A stretch of 64,000 nt of DNA from Puffinus mauretanicus (Eukaryota; Chordata; Aves; Procellariiformes; Procellariidae): the NCBI GenBank assembly GCA_023333565.1, contig JAJKFH010000948.1, positions 310,001 through 374,000 on the forward strand, written 5' to 3'. A program made the translations under genes and the position numbers. Below are positions 12,401 through 27,400 of the stretch, one piece after another. The notes below the pieces were generated by a model that saw nothing but the letters and a program-made list of their open reading frames with translations, did not search any database and was not told the DNA's origin. Each line of letters starts with the position of its first letter. Position 1 is the stretch's first letter.

Positions 12401-15400
12401 GGAGTTTGACAGAGGAAAATCTTGGGAGTTCTAAGGAAAAAGAAAAAAAAAAAAAAAAAAGAAAAAGTGAGATACTTTACAGCTTGTTAAACACAGAAAC
12501 CAAACCTCCATGAACAGGTAGCATTGTACTTCCATAAATACTCAGAGTGAATAGCCCATTAGTGTTTCTCCCAAGTAGTTCACCAACATAAAGCTGAAAA
12601 AAGACTTCTTTACCTGTGTTCATGCATTTGTAAAACCAAAATATTGGAAAAGCAAGAAGGCATTGGCTCAGCATGGTGAATATTTAAGGTTAAAAGAAAG
12701 AGACAGGTTGGAACAGATAGGCTGCTACATCTTCTGCTTAAGTTTTTGGAGAGGAAATGTGCAGCTTTGGTGGGTAGAGGATTGACTGAGTCTCTGGTTC
12801 TGGCAGCAGGGCCACTTAAGTGTTGGCTTGAAAGGTCCCTGGGGCTGTTGTGTCAGTGGAGGAGGAGTGCACTGATACTAAGTACAAGCATCTGTCAACA
12901 TCCAGATCCTCCTCTTTGACAGAATTCACATTTCTTCCACCACTTTTCTAACCACCTCTTTTTTTCCCTCTTTTTGGGGCCTGATTCTGTTACCTCTGTG
13001 AGCTGATGTGGCTTTACACGAAGATTATGTTCACAGGCTGTATATTGCTGTTTTATGCTTGACCATATAAAAACTGAAACTTGATTAAATGTATGGATAT
13101 AATGGATATGACTCTTGAGGGTTTTTATTCATGTGTTTGGCCTTTGAGCTTTCATTACTCAGATGTGGAGCTTTGGAGGCAGTTGGCCTTAAAGAACGAA
13201 ATGCCTGGGGGAAATGCAATGAAAAAGCAACCTGGCTGTGAACACCATGCTTGCAGTTTCTGGGGGAAAGATGCAAACTGCAGCAAACGTTGGGCATTAT
13301 CCCATTGTCATACCGGAGTTTGGTGTGTCTGTAACTTTTTCTTTACTTGGTTAAATATTCTGAAGGCTAAAAGGAATTTCTGCTGGCAAAAAAGCTGTAA
13401 AAAAATTTGCAACTATAATTTTGTAGTATTATTAAGCAGAGTACAGAACATAGTGCAGTGAGGGAAATAGCTTCCAAAATATTTTCCAGAAAGATTCTGT
13501 GCTGAGTGCATCTTCCCCCCCCGCATTGTTTTGGACTTAAATTCACTTCACAGTTAAGGGAATAGCTTCTTAATAGTGTCACACTCTTCTCCTTTACATA
13601 AGTGATACTGCCTTCAATGCATTTTCCCCCCTCATTATTCATCTTCCTGTCTTAATCTTTTCATAGTTTTTACGATTAGCAGATGCTCAAGTCTAAAGTT
13701 TATAAACGCATAATTTGTTTAATTATAAAAACAAAAACCAATATTAGCAATTTTCATGTGACTTTTCAGGACAATACCTTCTGCAGATGACCAGTTACTT
13801 GGCGAAATAGCAAAGGAATTGCTATGACCTGTGTTGAACCATATCAAATGCATATACAGTTATACATTTAACTATGGAGAATAGATTATCTAATACTGAT
13901 TTTTAAATGCAGAGCTACTGTAAGGCAAGAAAAGAGGCTGTGAATATCTCCATTTAAGAAGTGAAAATATCTGTGAATGTAGGGAATGGAGAAAAAGCTA
14001 GACAAGATTATGAATGAAGCATTCTCATGCAGGAAGATGGGAGTCTTCTGAAAGACTGTTTCATGCTTCCAGTATTTCTTGATGATTGAAGCAGTAGGTT
14101 GATAAATCCATCAGTGTAAGTGCTAGTTATGACATTATATGGATAGCTCTTTTCATATTCCTGAAGTACTGTGTGCATGTGTGAAAGAACTAAAAAAGAT
14201 CTGATATTTCCCCCTCTCAAAGTGAATAGAAGATAGGCCATCCAGCTCAGGGAGAGCCGGGTTTGGTCCCAAAGAAACATATGCTGTCTTATGAAATTAG
14301 CTGGAAAGCTGAGTTGAATTGTCAGCCAAGCTGGTGTAAGAAAAAGATTTTGAAAGAATGAAAGTCTGTAATTTGTATTCTGTGTGATGAGGAAAGTGAG
14401 AAAAGCTTAGTCATATGCAAGGGGAAAATGGATGGGAAGGGTAGTATCTTGTGAGTGACACAGCATGGCGTTCCATGTCTGTACGGAAAAGTAAAATATC
14501 TTAAGCTTGTAGCTGGAGTGGTGGCATTTTGCTTTGTGCTTTTCTCTTGGTATCTTTCCGAAGTAGTGGAATGCATGGGATGAATATCACCGTGCCAGTT
14601 TGAAGGCAAAGACAGTGTTGAGACAGATATTACATAAGCATTATAAAGCACAAAAATCTCCAAACCCAAAAGTATAATCAAATGCTTTTCATTATGCCAA
14701 CTGAGCCCAAGTCTCTTATTATTTAAGTGTTCAGCAACACTGAGAGCATTTCTAAAGCTAAAGGTATGAATTTCTACTAGAAAAAGCTGCCAGAGGACCA
14801 GATGCTAGTCATTTATTTAGACTCGAAACCCTACGTTTGAAGTGAAGTCACCATGAGCTGAAAATGAGGAGGAGGTGTGTGAGATTGATGCCATGTGTGC
14901 CAAGGGGGGGATCTAGTTTTTCAAGTAGCACCTTCCTCTCCTTTAAGTTTCTTCTGCCTCAGCTACAGCAGGCACTGAACTTTGAAGCAGTTTAATATTA
15001 AGATAAACTTTAGAATTATAATTTGTTAACTGTCACTGGGCCAAACAAGAGGGAATTTCAGTCGGCTGCTCCCAGGACGCTGGTACTAGAAGCAGGTGAC
15101 AAGAGATAATTAAAGACAACACTGCAAATGTGTTATATTATCATCAGACTTCTATTTAGCCTGCTGTAGCAGTTGATAGAGCTGTTCATTGCAGCACATT
15201 ACTTGATGGGAAACTGTAGGCTTTCTGCGTTCTGATTTTATTCTACGTTTCAATGATTGCATCTTGGTCACAGGCATCCTGTTAAATAAACGGCAATTAG
15301 TAAAAAATACTTTAGCAACATTCACACAAATCTTAGTTCTAATGAGTTTCAGTTTCTCTGGGACTCATTCCTTAGAATATATATAACATGTTGAGCCTGG

Positions 15401-18400
15401 GGCTGTTAACGCGTTCAGAAAGGGCCTGGTTTTGTTGCTGCAGGGTACAAAGAAAGTGGTTCATTCTTTTCCCTAATGATCTTGTGTCCTGGTTTCGGCT
15501 GGGATAGAGTTAAATTTCTTCCTAGTACTGTGTTTTGGATTTAGTATGAGAAGAATGTTGATAACTGATGTTTTCAGTTGTTGCTAAGTACCCTGCTAGT
15601 CAAGGACATTCAGCTCAAGAAAAAAAAACAAAACAAGCGTTGGGAGGAAGCACAGCCAGGACAGCTAACCCAGCTGGCCAACGGGGTATTCCATACCGTG
15701 TGACATCATGCTCAGTATATGAACGGTAGGCGTGATCCAGGAAGTAGCGATCACCACTTGGTTATCGGTCAGTGCGGGTAGTGAGCAATTGCATTGTGCA
15801 TCACTCATTTTGTATATTCTATCATTATCATTATTATTTTCCCTTTTTCTGTTCTATTAAACTATCTTTATCTCAACCCACGAGTTTTTCTCACTCTTAC
15901 CCTTCCGATTCTCTCCCTGTCCTGCTGCGGGGAGGGGGAGAGGTGGAGGAAGCTGTCTTCCCCGTAAATTGGCTCTCCGAGGAGAAGGGGTAAAAAGTGG
16001 ACATCTTGAAACCATAACTTTTTTTTTTTTCAGATTGTTAGAGCCATAACTAAATACTAGTCTAGCTCTCAATTAAGGAGAAGACCCATGGCATGCTTCA
16101 TCTAGCACCGCATACTGCAGCGCTGAATCAGACGGTCCTAGAGTCCCCAGCGTGTTTGGTTTTGCAGCAAGTGGACTCTGCCTTCCCCAAGTCCCAAGGT
16201 GTTCATTCAGACTGTTGCTTGCCTTGGGATTCTGTCCAGGCTAGGGGGAGGTAGCATTAAGCTTGCAAATGATGATGTGCTGAGGGTATGGCTGCGTTAG
16301 GTATCTTCTCAAATTATAAATTTCATTCTGGGGAAAATGGCAAATACAGAGGACTGTATTTAAGACAGATGGTGGTTTTTTTGTTGTTGTAGTTTGTTTT
16401 TTTTTTTTAATTTATTTTCCAGTGCTGAATGTTTGTCATTGCTTTCCAAAGCCTACTCTAAAACCTTCTTTTTAAAAAAAAAAAAAAAAAGCAAAGCAGA
16501 CCTCCAGGTACGACAGTAGAAGAGCTAGGCTGTTTTTTGCCCGAACAGCTTAAGTCATAGTGTCTGTTTTGAGAGTATTTGGAACTACTGAAAGTCTTCA
16601 AAATAGTTCAGTAGGCAAAATTTCATTACTGAGTGTGTGCATCCTTGTACACCTTAAACACTGATAATGAGCTTGATTGTCCTCCAGTCCTGATGGTCAC
16701 TCTCCTGATTCTGTAACCTCGTATTAGCATTTAGAACATGCATTGATGAACTGTGTTTACTGTTTGGTGGTTTTTAGGATGATCAAGAGTACTTTGTGTT
16801 ACTTTACTTATGAAAGCTGCCATTGCTAGCTTTTTTTTTTTAAATATTTTATTTTTGCATGCAACATATTAGCATATTTGCTAATATGCAACATGTTATT
16901 GTTGCTAATAAGCAACTTATTTGCATGCAATGTATTAGACTTTTGACTTTGTGAGGCACTAATGAATTAACTGACCAGTTAATGCACAACCCCGTTTGGC
17001 TTGTTTGTTAAAATGTTGCTTTTGTATTGGAGGTGATGGAATGAAATTTCAGTAAACTGAACTGGGTATTTTTACACTTTGATTCTTTTTGTTATTTCTG
17101 GCATCGTGCTAACTTGTGATTCTAGAGGAAAAGTGTATGTAGCCATGTGGATGCTATTTTATATCAACAGTGACACTAATAACATTACCACAAATTCTTC
17201 CACATAAGGCTATTTAGAAGGCTTTTGACTAAATGAAATTTAGCATTCTATGATTCTATTCTACGATTATTATTTATTGCTTTGAAAACTGCTGTAGAAT
17301 TAATTTCCTGTTTTCAGACATTACACGATTCTGTTTCTGCTGGTATGTTTGAAAGATTTTATTTTTGTTCCAGTTTACAATGGGGAAAAAAATGCCAGAA
17401 CCTCAAAAGCTTCTAAGGAGTGGAGCTTCGTGTTCTGCTGTTTTCTCCAAACGTAGGCCTTCTGGCTGATAACACTGGCTGATCTGGTTCCTTCCCTGAA
17501 TTGAGATGGTTTGGATGACCTCTAGATGGCTTTGAAGTTAATACTACATTTCTCCTTCATATTTTGTAAGCAAGCACAATTACAGAAAGCTTGCAGTCCT
17601 GCTGATAATGTGTTACGTGTTATTTATTCCTGCTGCTGCCCTTTGGAGGATCTCTCTTTATGACACCTTGTTTCCCAGTGTTCATGTTCTTATTTTGTGT
17701 TGTATCTTATTTCTCTACTAGTTAGTGATTGCCAGTTGTCCTCTTCTGTTGCATTTTCCTAAAATCACCTTTTTTTTTTGTGAAAAGAGTTCTAATGTTG
17801 AGAGACCTCTGTGTATGTGTTCAGAGCTTACTAACAACTTAGCTGGTCTGATGATCAGGAATTGGCTCTTTTATATTTTCTGTGTCAGACTAAGAAATAA
17901 AAATGGTGTTTAGGAGCTGCATAATTCTAATGGAAATAGATATGTAATAGCCACAGATGTTTTAAAGCTGTGATGTGTCATTTTTGTGTTTGGCTATTCC
18001 AGTTTCTGATCCTCAAGAGTGTCTTCTGCCATATTCCATAGTAACTCAGTTCAGTGAGGGGCTTTGGCATTTTTTGGAAATCTGTGCATGCCAAATAGGC
18101 TAGAAGATTTTTTTTTTTAATTGCTTTGATAATTCTTTCAGGTTTTAATACTTTTTACTGGAAAGAGGAAATTCGCCAAGTTAATGCACACTGGTTTTCC
18201 CTGCCAATGGGAGGAGGAAAGGGAAGATAACTGCTCGCAGTTAATGCACCGGATTTTGTCTTTCTCTCCAGTGTTTTTTTAAATTTATGTAGATTTACTA
18301 GCAAATGGCTTTTTAAGACACTGTATAGTTCATGCTTCCCCCTGCCTGTTGCCATGTCTTCTAAAACAATAAAGGACTATTCATACAATGAAGGAAAGGG

Positions 18401-21400
18401 GGGAGGTGTAACCTCACTATAATCTCTTCCTCCTTCTTCTGTTTTAAAGAATATGAATGGTTACGCAGGGCCAGTATGGAGCTCGTGTCTGTCCTCGCCT
18501 GCCTGTGCAGCACTCCCCAACAGATGGTAGCGTACAAGAAGGGCCGGTGTAGAATGAGCCCAATGAACTCTCCCAGCATCTAGCAATCCAAATTACTGCT
18601 TAGAAACTTGCTAATCATATTAAATTACTGCCATTGGACCTAGTTCCTATTTCTCTAGCCCTCTTTTGAGCATACATACATTTCTCACCTTGATGATCGT
18701 CTTCCTGTGGAGGTAGCACCACAGTCTAAGTAGCATATGCTGCAGAAAGTGTTTTCTTTTTGCTTGCCTGGTAACCTTTTCCTGTGCCCTCCGAGTCTTA
18801 TGTACTAAGAAATATGTGAATAACTGTATTTGACCTTATCCTCTCTACTGTATATGCTTCCTCAAGTTCTCGTTTATCTTTTTGTTTGTTTTTGTGTGTT
18901 TGCAGTGTGGAGGGTAAAAGCATACCGCAGACTTACACACTGACATAGTTCTATTTTTCTGCTTCTTTTCCTTTTCTTGATTGTTCTTGTGCTCCAGTTA
19001 TCTTTTTAACTGCCTTTAGGGTGTATTAAGCTGCTGATTTAAAAAATCTTTTCATGGTGATTCCAACATTTGTTTTTGAGTTTAATAACCGTTCTAGAGC
19101 CAATCATTATGTATGTACAGTTAGGATTGTTTTTCCCAGTGTGTATATTCTGCATTTATCAAGGTGTCATCTTTCTCTTTCACTTTATTGTTCCATTGCT
19201 CCCCTGAGATCCCTTGTAACTGTATACATTCAGGGTTTTTTTATCCTGAATAATTCACTAACATTAGCATACGTTGTCATCTCGCTATTTAGACCTCTTT
19301 TCGAGATTCTTGCAGGATCCCACTGTTAACCTCCATCATTATGATATTTGATTTATTCCTATGCTTTTTTCCCAGTTTTTGATCCTCGAGAGTGTTTCTG
19401 CCATATCCCATGGTAACTCAGTTTATTTAATGAGGAGCCTTGTTTGCATTTTTTTTTAATTCTGCACATACCAGATAGACTGGAATTTTTTTTCTTCACT
19501 TGATCATTCATTCAGATTTTAATACCAGTCGCATCAAATATTTAGCCAACATATATAATCTCTATTTTGGGGTAACTTTACAGTAACTTTACCTTGAAAC
19601 CCCACTCATTTTCTCTCTAGAAAATCCTGAGCTAAAGCTTTCTAACACTGTTACACTCACTAGGTGGCATGCAAAAATATGCAAACAAAGGAATTAAGTA
19701 ATAGATTCACATTGCTGAAACAAATTAACTCTTTATTTGCTTGGTTTTGGTATTTCCTTTTCTAAGTTATTTCTTTGGACCTATTTAAGAGAGAAATCTT
19801 GGCAAGTAAATAGCTTCTGTGCGATAAGTGGCATTCGTTTGTTTTAATTTGAACTTAATATTTTTACTACAAAATATGGTGAAACAGAAGACTATCAAAC
19901 AGGACAAAGTGTCTGTACAGAGAGCCTAACAGCAAAATTCCTATCAGAAATCATCTCAGGTTTTCACAGCCTTTATAATGATATTTGCTAACATTGGAGT
20001 TATTGAATCTTCACAGTTCATGTTTAGTCTGCCATAATTTCAGTGTTTACTGCCTTGAGATTCCATAGCCCATCTCACCTTTCAGTAGAGAAGGCAATGT
20101 TGGGCCAAGCTTCTGGGCAAATATTCATGCATTAGGTTTTGAATGAATAAACAAAAGCTATGTTTATGGAAATGGTAGACATATGATTTCATATATGCAA
20201 ACGGTGAAAGCATTGATTGTTGTCAGTGACCTCAACAAGGAAGTAAACAGTGAAATCTTCAAGTCTGCAGGTGATACAGAGCTGTTTTGCTTAGTTAAAT
20301 GCCCAACCAATGGTGAGGAACTCCAGGAGGGCATCACTAAATTCTGCAAAAAGAAGTTTTGGATTACAAAAGCCCCTGGAAGATTAATGAAAATAGTTTG
20401 TTGAGGGCTGCTAAATACAAGGACACAGCCTCTGGCTTGGGAAGTTCCCGAGCAGCATATTTCTGGGGAGTGCTCTTAGGAGCACTCTTCTGCATGCTCC
20501 GTCCTCATCTCCTTCCCCTTGTGTTCACTGCTGCCAGCTGAGAGTCAGCAAGGTGAGTATGTGGTCTAACAACGTACGGCTAATTGTAGGCTGACTTAAC
20601 GTAAAAGATCAGTTGCCATTTCAATAGAGACATATGTGTGGTGGGAGGAAATGATGATCTCGTGGAAGATTTATGTATTGAAACTGAATAAGAGAAATAC
20701 TTGGGAATTTGGCTTCTCAGTGGCTGTGGTGGCATTAGTGGATTATGGAGGCAATCCAGTAGTATGTGCTGCAGTAGTTTGCAGAACATTTGTGGTTGAT
20801 TTTTAGGGACTTGAAAAATTGGAAGCCTGCATCAAAGCACCTTCTAGGAAGGCATTTTAAAACTGAATTCTAAATTATTCTAACAAATTGCTGCTTTTCT
20901 TAGCCCTGTTGTAAGTAGCATAAGTAGGCTAGACTCTCAGCTGGTGTCGACAGGCCTGCCTCCGTAGCCTTAGATGAGGGTCTGGTCTCTGTATCCCGTG
21001 CGTATTTAGTCTGTAGCACATCTGTAGGCTCTATGGCAAATTCAGGGAACAACTCAAAAGTGGTGTTATTTTCTGGATTCACTGCTGTCACACATGATAT
21101 TAATAATACCTTTAATCTTGCAAGATTCCCTAGGCAAAAAGGGCTAGAGAAAATGTAAATCTGATTGCTTGGACATAATGCTGATACTGTTTACAGTACC
21201 TCAGGAAATCTCTCCTGGCTAGATTCTGAGAATTAGTCTGGGGAAGGGGGAAATTCAAGACATACATACAAGTTTGTTGCCAAGGAATGCTTCCAGGAGT
21301 TCGGTTTTGGCATAGCAGTGTATGAGTTAGCACCTTAACTCTCCTAGGCTTTGCTTAGATTTGTATCCATTATCTTTACTATGTGGCATAAATTGGATAT

Positions 21401-24400
21401 GATTAATTCTTTCCTGGTTTCTTCGGACTGTAGTCATGGGCATAAATATAGACTGAGCTTTCCTAGCAGATACAGGAAAAGAATGAAAAGCAAAGAGAGG
21501 AGAAGAGCCTTGATTTATGCATTTTTCAGTTTGATTTCCTCTTTCTTAAGATGAAGGGAGATAAGAGTTGCAGTGTTAGTTGATGATTCATGATCTGCCA
21601 AAATCAGTTTGACTAAAAGGGGGAAAAAAAACCCACGTAAAAAACATGTTTTAGCTTTCGAAATATGGAAGAGGAAGGAAATGTAAGAGTTGTCTGAAAA
21701 AAGAATTTTACCACAAACTTGGCAGAGATTTTGTGGAGAAAAGTCTGTGTTTTTCCAGTTGAAAATTGAGAAAACAACCTGGTAAATATAGATGAAGTGC
21801 CACATGTTAGTCTAACTAGCGTAGTCTCTGCAAATAAATTCTAGTGAGACTAGTCAATCTTTGGATAGATGTCAAGACATGGATAGTTTTGATCTAAAAG
21901 TTTAATTTGGTTCTGTACATCCGTCACTTCCTTTCACATCCCGAAAGTAAACTGTTGGAAGAGATGAAATATCGCTGTATGGGAAGAAGCCTGAAAAATC
22001 TTTATGCAGAGTAGAGTTGCTTTAATTCATTGTGTAGTACTTGACGTTCATGACTTTTCGTACTCAGTAATGAGCTTCTCTTCACCCCCCCTGCCCTCCT
22101 GGTGTGATAATTTTCATTTACGATGCAAATCTGTGGTCCATCTGCTGCTAGGCATCTTGAAATAATTTGGAAATGATGTTGTTCTGGAGACAGTGTCCTG
22201 GAAGAGCTCACATTTGGTAGAAGCAGTATTGGCAGCATAAATATTGACTTCCGTGGTAGCGTTCCTCGGCTGGTATTACAAACAATGCTGAAACGATCAG
22301 AACTGACGCCTGTCATGTGTCCATGCGGTAGCTGGGACCAGAGACACTTCTTCAATGGTGTTAAAAAGTGAATCTCTTCAAGCTAGAGCATCAGAAGCAT
22401 TTCCTGAGGCAAGAAGAGTCTTCTGAAGACATGCAGCCTCTTGTCGCAGGGTGTCAGCAAGGCTGGTGAGCGCTGAGGGTCAGTGCTTGGGCTGTGGGTG
22501 GTACTGCCTGCTGGGAACAAGATCACAACCACCCAGCTCAAAGTGTAAACCTGACCTGAAGCTGGCAGGTAGGTCTGACGTCAGGAAGGACCTGTCTGCT
22601 CACTTCAGTCTTTGCACTGCCTCGGTTCAGAGCTCTCCCTGCAAGGGTGTGTGATAAGCGAGAACCTCCATTATTTTGGGTTTCCTAATCTCCCCCAGTC
22701 TTAAGCAATCCAGGAGTTGATGGCTGGGGGAGGGAGAGGCAAAACTGGTGGCTACCGTTGCAACAGAAGGGTAAGCCTGACAGAGTAGTGATCTTTATTT
22801 CTGTTAATCCATGTGGGAATTCACTTTTTTTAACATAACACTTGGTAGGTTTTCAGGGAGGAAAATTACTCTGTGATCATTCTCTTAAATCAAAGCTTCT
22901 TAAGGAGGATAGCGTGTTGTCAAAAGCAGGAGATCTTTTGGAGTGGCCATAAACTGGGAACCAGCTACAGTAGTCAAAGCCTTTGCAGGGAATCCAACAA
23001 TTTCTTTAGTCAAAAAATACTAGTGGCACCTTTGTGCTGGCCATACTCTCTTCAGGTGAAAGATACTGAAGTGAAGTAGCAGGTGTGGCAGGAGCAGCTG
23101 CTGGAGAGAAGCCCCACAGCACCCCAGCAGGACAGGTTGTCCCCAGGGCAGCTGCCATCACCAAAGCAGGTGAGGTGGTGAGCCAGGGCTAGAGTCCACC
23201 TGGGGAGAGAAGTCACTGAGCTGGGACGGCGCAGGGCAGGGCTGGGCACAGATACACCAGTGGTAAAATGACATGAAAGGGTAGTTTAAGAACGCAAAGG
23301 TCAAGCCATTCTTGCCTACTAGGGTATCTTACCATGCTAGCGAAACAGAGGTTGGTCAAAGCAACTGGTATCTTGTACCAGTGTTTTCAAAATGCATTTG
23401 AAACAGGCAAGGAGAAGTAAGCCCTTTTAGGGAACCTGATCACCACATTATCTGGTAAATAATCTACTTAATGAGAAAAGATGGGGGTGGATTTTTTCCA
23501 GAAGTCCACAATGAAAGGGTAAGAGAGTAAGAGGCAACAGCAGCAAATGGCAGCAAGGGAAATTCTGACTAGACGTAAGGAGGGAAAAACCCACCATAGT
23601 GATAAAGGTGGTCAACCACTGAAAAAGTTGCCCAGGGAGTTTTGGAATCCTCATCCTTGGAGATACTCAAAAATTGTCGGATCAAGGCATGGCAAGGTTG
23701 CCCCAGTTTGAGCAGGAGGTTGGACTGGTCACTTACAAGGTCCTTCCAATTTAAATTATTCTGTAGTACTATGAAATAGGAAGGATCTAATAGAAGTATC
23801 AGTAAAACATGTAGAGAGATGGTGTGGGATGCTTCCATTTACCCTCTTCCATAATACAACTGGAACTTCCAGTGAAAATACAAGGTAATAAAAGGAAATA
23901 TTTATCATGTGGCCTTTCTCAGATGAGCTACAAAGATATCACTGAAGTTTTGTTGGTAGGTCTTCTAGCAAACTGACTGGTTCGTGTGTATGTAGAGAGG
24001 TTTTTTTTATGATCAAATACCACAGCAACGTGAGAAACCGATGGAGATTCCTTCAGTTGCACTGTAGTCTGCCTTGCCTCTCACATTGAAACACTTCTGA
24101 GCGGCTGGCAGTCTGGTTACTGTCTGAAATATTCATGTGGTACCTTGCCATCTTGACTGGATTCCTGTCTCTGGCATGGTAGTGGGGAGAGAAAGAAAGG
24201 TGGAGGTAGAGACAGTGTGCTGTCAGTGGACTCAGACAACTGGTAAAACAGCTAAATCTCTCTTCTGTAGCGGTAGCTCTGCCGCTGTTACAGCTTCACC
24301 TTGGAGCACTGGCCGTGGGCTAACGGTTTGCGCTGGTTAGCAGATAAAATGACTGAAGTCTAGGCTGCAGCCAGAATGTGAATTAACCTCCTTCCCCCAC

Positions 24401-27400
24401 TTCCACCAGCTAGGAGGAATTCGTTGCCTGAGGTTATTGACAGACAGAGTTTGAGCTCTGTGTTTACTCTCCAGGCCAGCCAGGAACCAGCTTGTAGTGC
24501 TTCTGGATTTGCAGACTATACTGCTAACCCTCTAACTCCAACTTGAGATACCTTCTTGAGGAGAAAAGAGTTAGAGCCTTGTGGGGGCACAAAGCTGACT
24601 TCTTTTTCTCCCCTCACATTTCTGTAGAGGTGAATAATTCTGTTTATATAAGCCCGATTGTGAGTTAGAAACTACAACTGTGTTAATTTATGATCTCCCT
24701 GCAGTAAACAAAAGCAGCATAAATGTTTACTTCTATAAGCAGCCTCTGAAAAAAATTGGTTGTGAAGTACTGTTGGATTGTGTTCCCACCTGTCTGTAGT
24801 CATCCAAGAGGAATTGCAGGCAATTGTTCTTTTGCCCCAGGGGCCAACTTAGGTTTTATTCATGGGGATCTGCAGTGTCTCCTGCACTGGGTAATACATG
24901 AACAAATTCTTCAGGGACTCAGGCATGTTTTAAGGACAGCAGGCTGGCTTCAACTCAACCCAGGTGAGATGAGATATTATTGAGGAGCCCTGCAAGGCAA
25001 TCGGGTGCGTGTGGAGGTGCTAGCTTTAAACGCTTCTTTTCAGCACTGTATCTGCTTTAAACTTAGGGCCTTTGCTCCCTAGTGCAGGGGTGTCACCACT
25101 GAGGTGCAAATATCCTTCCTCTGCTGCTGTGTGCTCCATCAGGGCCCACTGAGAAGCTGTATGTAGTGCACAGATCCACAACTTATTTATGAAGTAAACT
25201 TCTGCATCTGAAGTTTACCTATGCCACTACTCTGTGGAGATCTGTGTTGGTTCTTACTGAAGTTCATGAACCAAATGCAGAGTTTTGGTTTTAATCTGTA
25301 AGTCCCGAGTGGTGTTCATTATCTGGCACGCAGTAAACATAGCTGCTGAACTTGAGATTCCTCAATAAAACGTGTTGCAAGAGTGCTTTGAGGAGGTTAT
25401 GAAAATCTGTCCGACATACTCCAAGTCTGTTAAAAAAAGAAAGATCAGCTTTGCCAGGTACTTTGGCACTTCCTGCCTAAGAGATCAGAAGGACTGAGTT
25501 GAGGTTGATCAGCAGGCTTGACAGGCTGGAGAAGTGGGCCAATATGAACCTCATGAAGTTCAACAACTCCAAGTGCAAGGTCCTGCACCTGGGTTGGGGC
25601 AACCCCCGGTACCGATACAGGCTGGGGGAGGAAGGGATTGAGAGCAGCCCTGCCGAGAAGGACTTGGGGGTACCGGTGGATGAAAAGCTGGACGTGACCC
25701 AGCAACGTGCGCTCGCAGCCCAGAAGGCCAACCGTATCCTGGGCTGCATCAAAAGCAGCGTGGCCAGCAGGTCGAGGGAAGGGATTCTGCCCCTCTACTC
25801 CGCTCTGGTGAGACCCCACCTGGAGCATTGCGTCCAGCTCTGGAGCCCTCAGCACAGGAAAGCCATGGACCTGTAGGAGCAGGTCCAGAGGAGGGCCACA
25901 AAAATGACCAGGGGGATGGAACGCCTCTCCTATGAGGAAAAGCTGAGAGAGTTGGGGTTGTTCAGCCTGGAGAAGAGAAGGCTCTGGGAAGACCTTATTG
26001 CAGCCTTTCAGTACTTGAAGGGGGCTTATAAGAAAGACCAGGACAAACTTTTTAGTAGGGCCTGTAGTGACAGGACAAGGGACAACGGTTTTAAACTGAA
26101 AGAGGGTAGATTCAGATTAGATACAAGGAAGAATTTTTTTTTTTTTACAATGAGGGTGGTGAGACACTGGAACAGGTTGTCCAGAGAGGTTGTGGATGCC
26201 CCATCATTGGAAGTGTTCAAAATCAGGTTGGACGGGGCTTTGAGCAACCTAAAGATGTCCCTGCCCAAGGCAGGGGAGGTTGGACTAGATGATCTTTAAA
26301 GGTCCCTTCCAACCTAAACCACTCTGTGATTCTAAGTCTACAGGTAGTTCTTTAATTATGTTGTTTTCTATTTTGTGGGGTAAAATTTCAGAACACTGGA
26401 TAGCTTATAACTGTATTTTTAAAAGTCCAAGCAAAAAAAGACTGTTTGGACGAAGCATGTTTGACCTAGAAACTTGATGTTGTTGCAAACAAGAGCTTTG
26501 GAGGGTTTAAAAAAAAGAGTTAAAATAGCAAAGTTTATAGTCTCATTTATGTATAAACTATCTTCCTCAAAAAATGCCAGCCTCCATGTGATACAGTAGG
26601 AAGAAATTTCCTTACAATCAGATTCTTGTACAGTTTGCTTACTGTTGTATATCTGACACCTCTTCCTGAAGCACGATGAGCCTGTGAATGAGAGGGAACA
26701 CTGGCCGATATTGAATTAAAAATGCCAAGTCTTCAAGGCTAATTTTGCTGGCATTTCTTTGAGTATTTCTTTTCACTTAGATATGGGAAAACAGCTGTCC
26801 TTCAGTGTCCTTGATTTCTGGTAGCTAAACATCAAGTATCCTCACTGTGTTACTTCGGTTATTGTTACTTGATCCTGGAGCCACTCTGTAGACCTCAGTT
26901 GCAAAAGGTAAGGGCACGGATAGATGAAGAATCTGAGGATAAGCAATGAAGTATAGGGTGTGCTTATTAAGTGTCAGTTCCTCAGAGGGTGTTGTCATCC
27001 TGATTTAACAGGAGAAGTTCTCCCTCCCATTCTGTTTTTATGCATTATTAGCGGCTATGCTGATGAATGACAGGAACACCTACATCCAGATTTCATGTCT
27101 GCTTCTTCAGCGCGGGGAGGAAATCTTCGTTTTGTATACCACCTGAGGGTAAGTTAGAGGTTTGCTGTGGTTGCAGTAAGAATTTGTGGGATGACAGGAA
27201 GAGCAGTACCACCGAGCAGGAAGAGTGTATCATCGCAAAAGCTGTGTGCTTGGTGAAGGAGGTATTTTGAAAGAGGAGAGGTATGTGTTTTAGTTAAATT
27301 AACACATGTTCTTTCACTTAGGGACTGCCTGTCAGGTTTAATTTGAAATGAAACTAATTGTTAGTCTGACAGCTTGATGTGCTGGGAAACGCAATAAATA

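Noticed and set aside
17244..17268. ATTCTATG-like repeats resembling a CR1 3' end
   Set aside because: Only about 25 bp and no CR1 body upstream; not enough to call an element.
25445..25855. 136-codon minus-strand open frame
   Set aside because: Antisense shadow of the CR1 reverse-transcriptase frame on the + strand.
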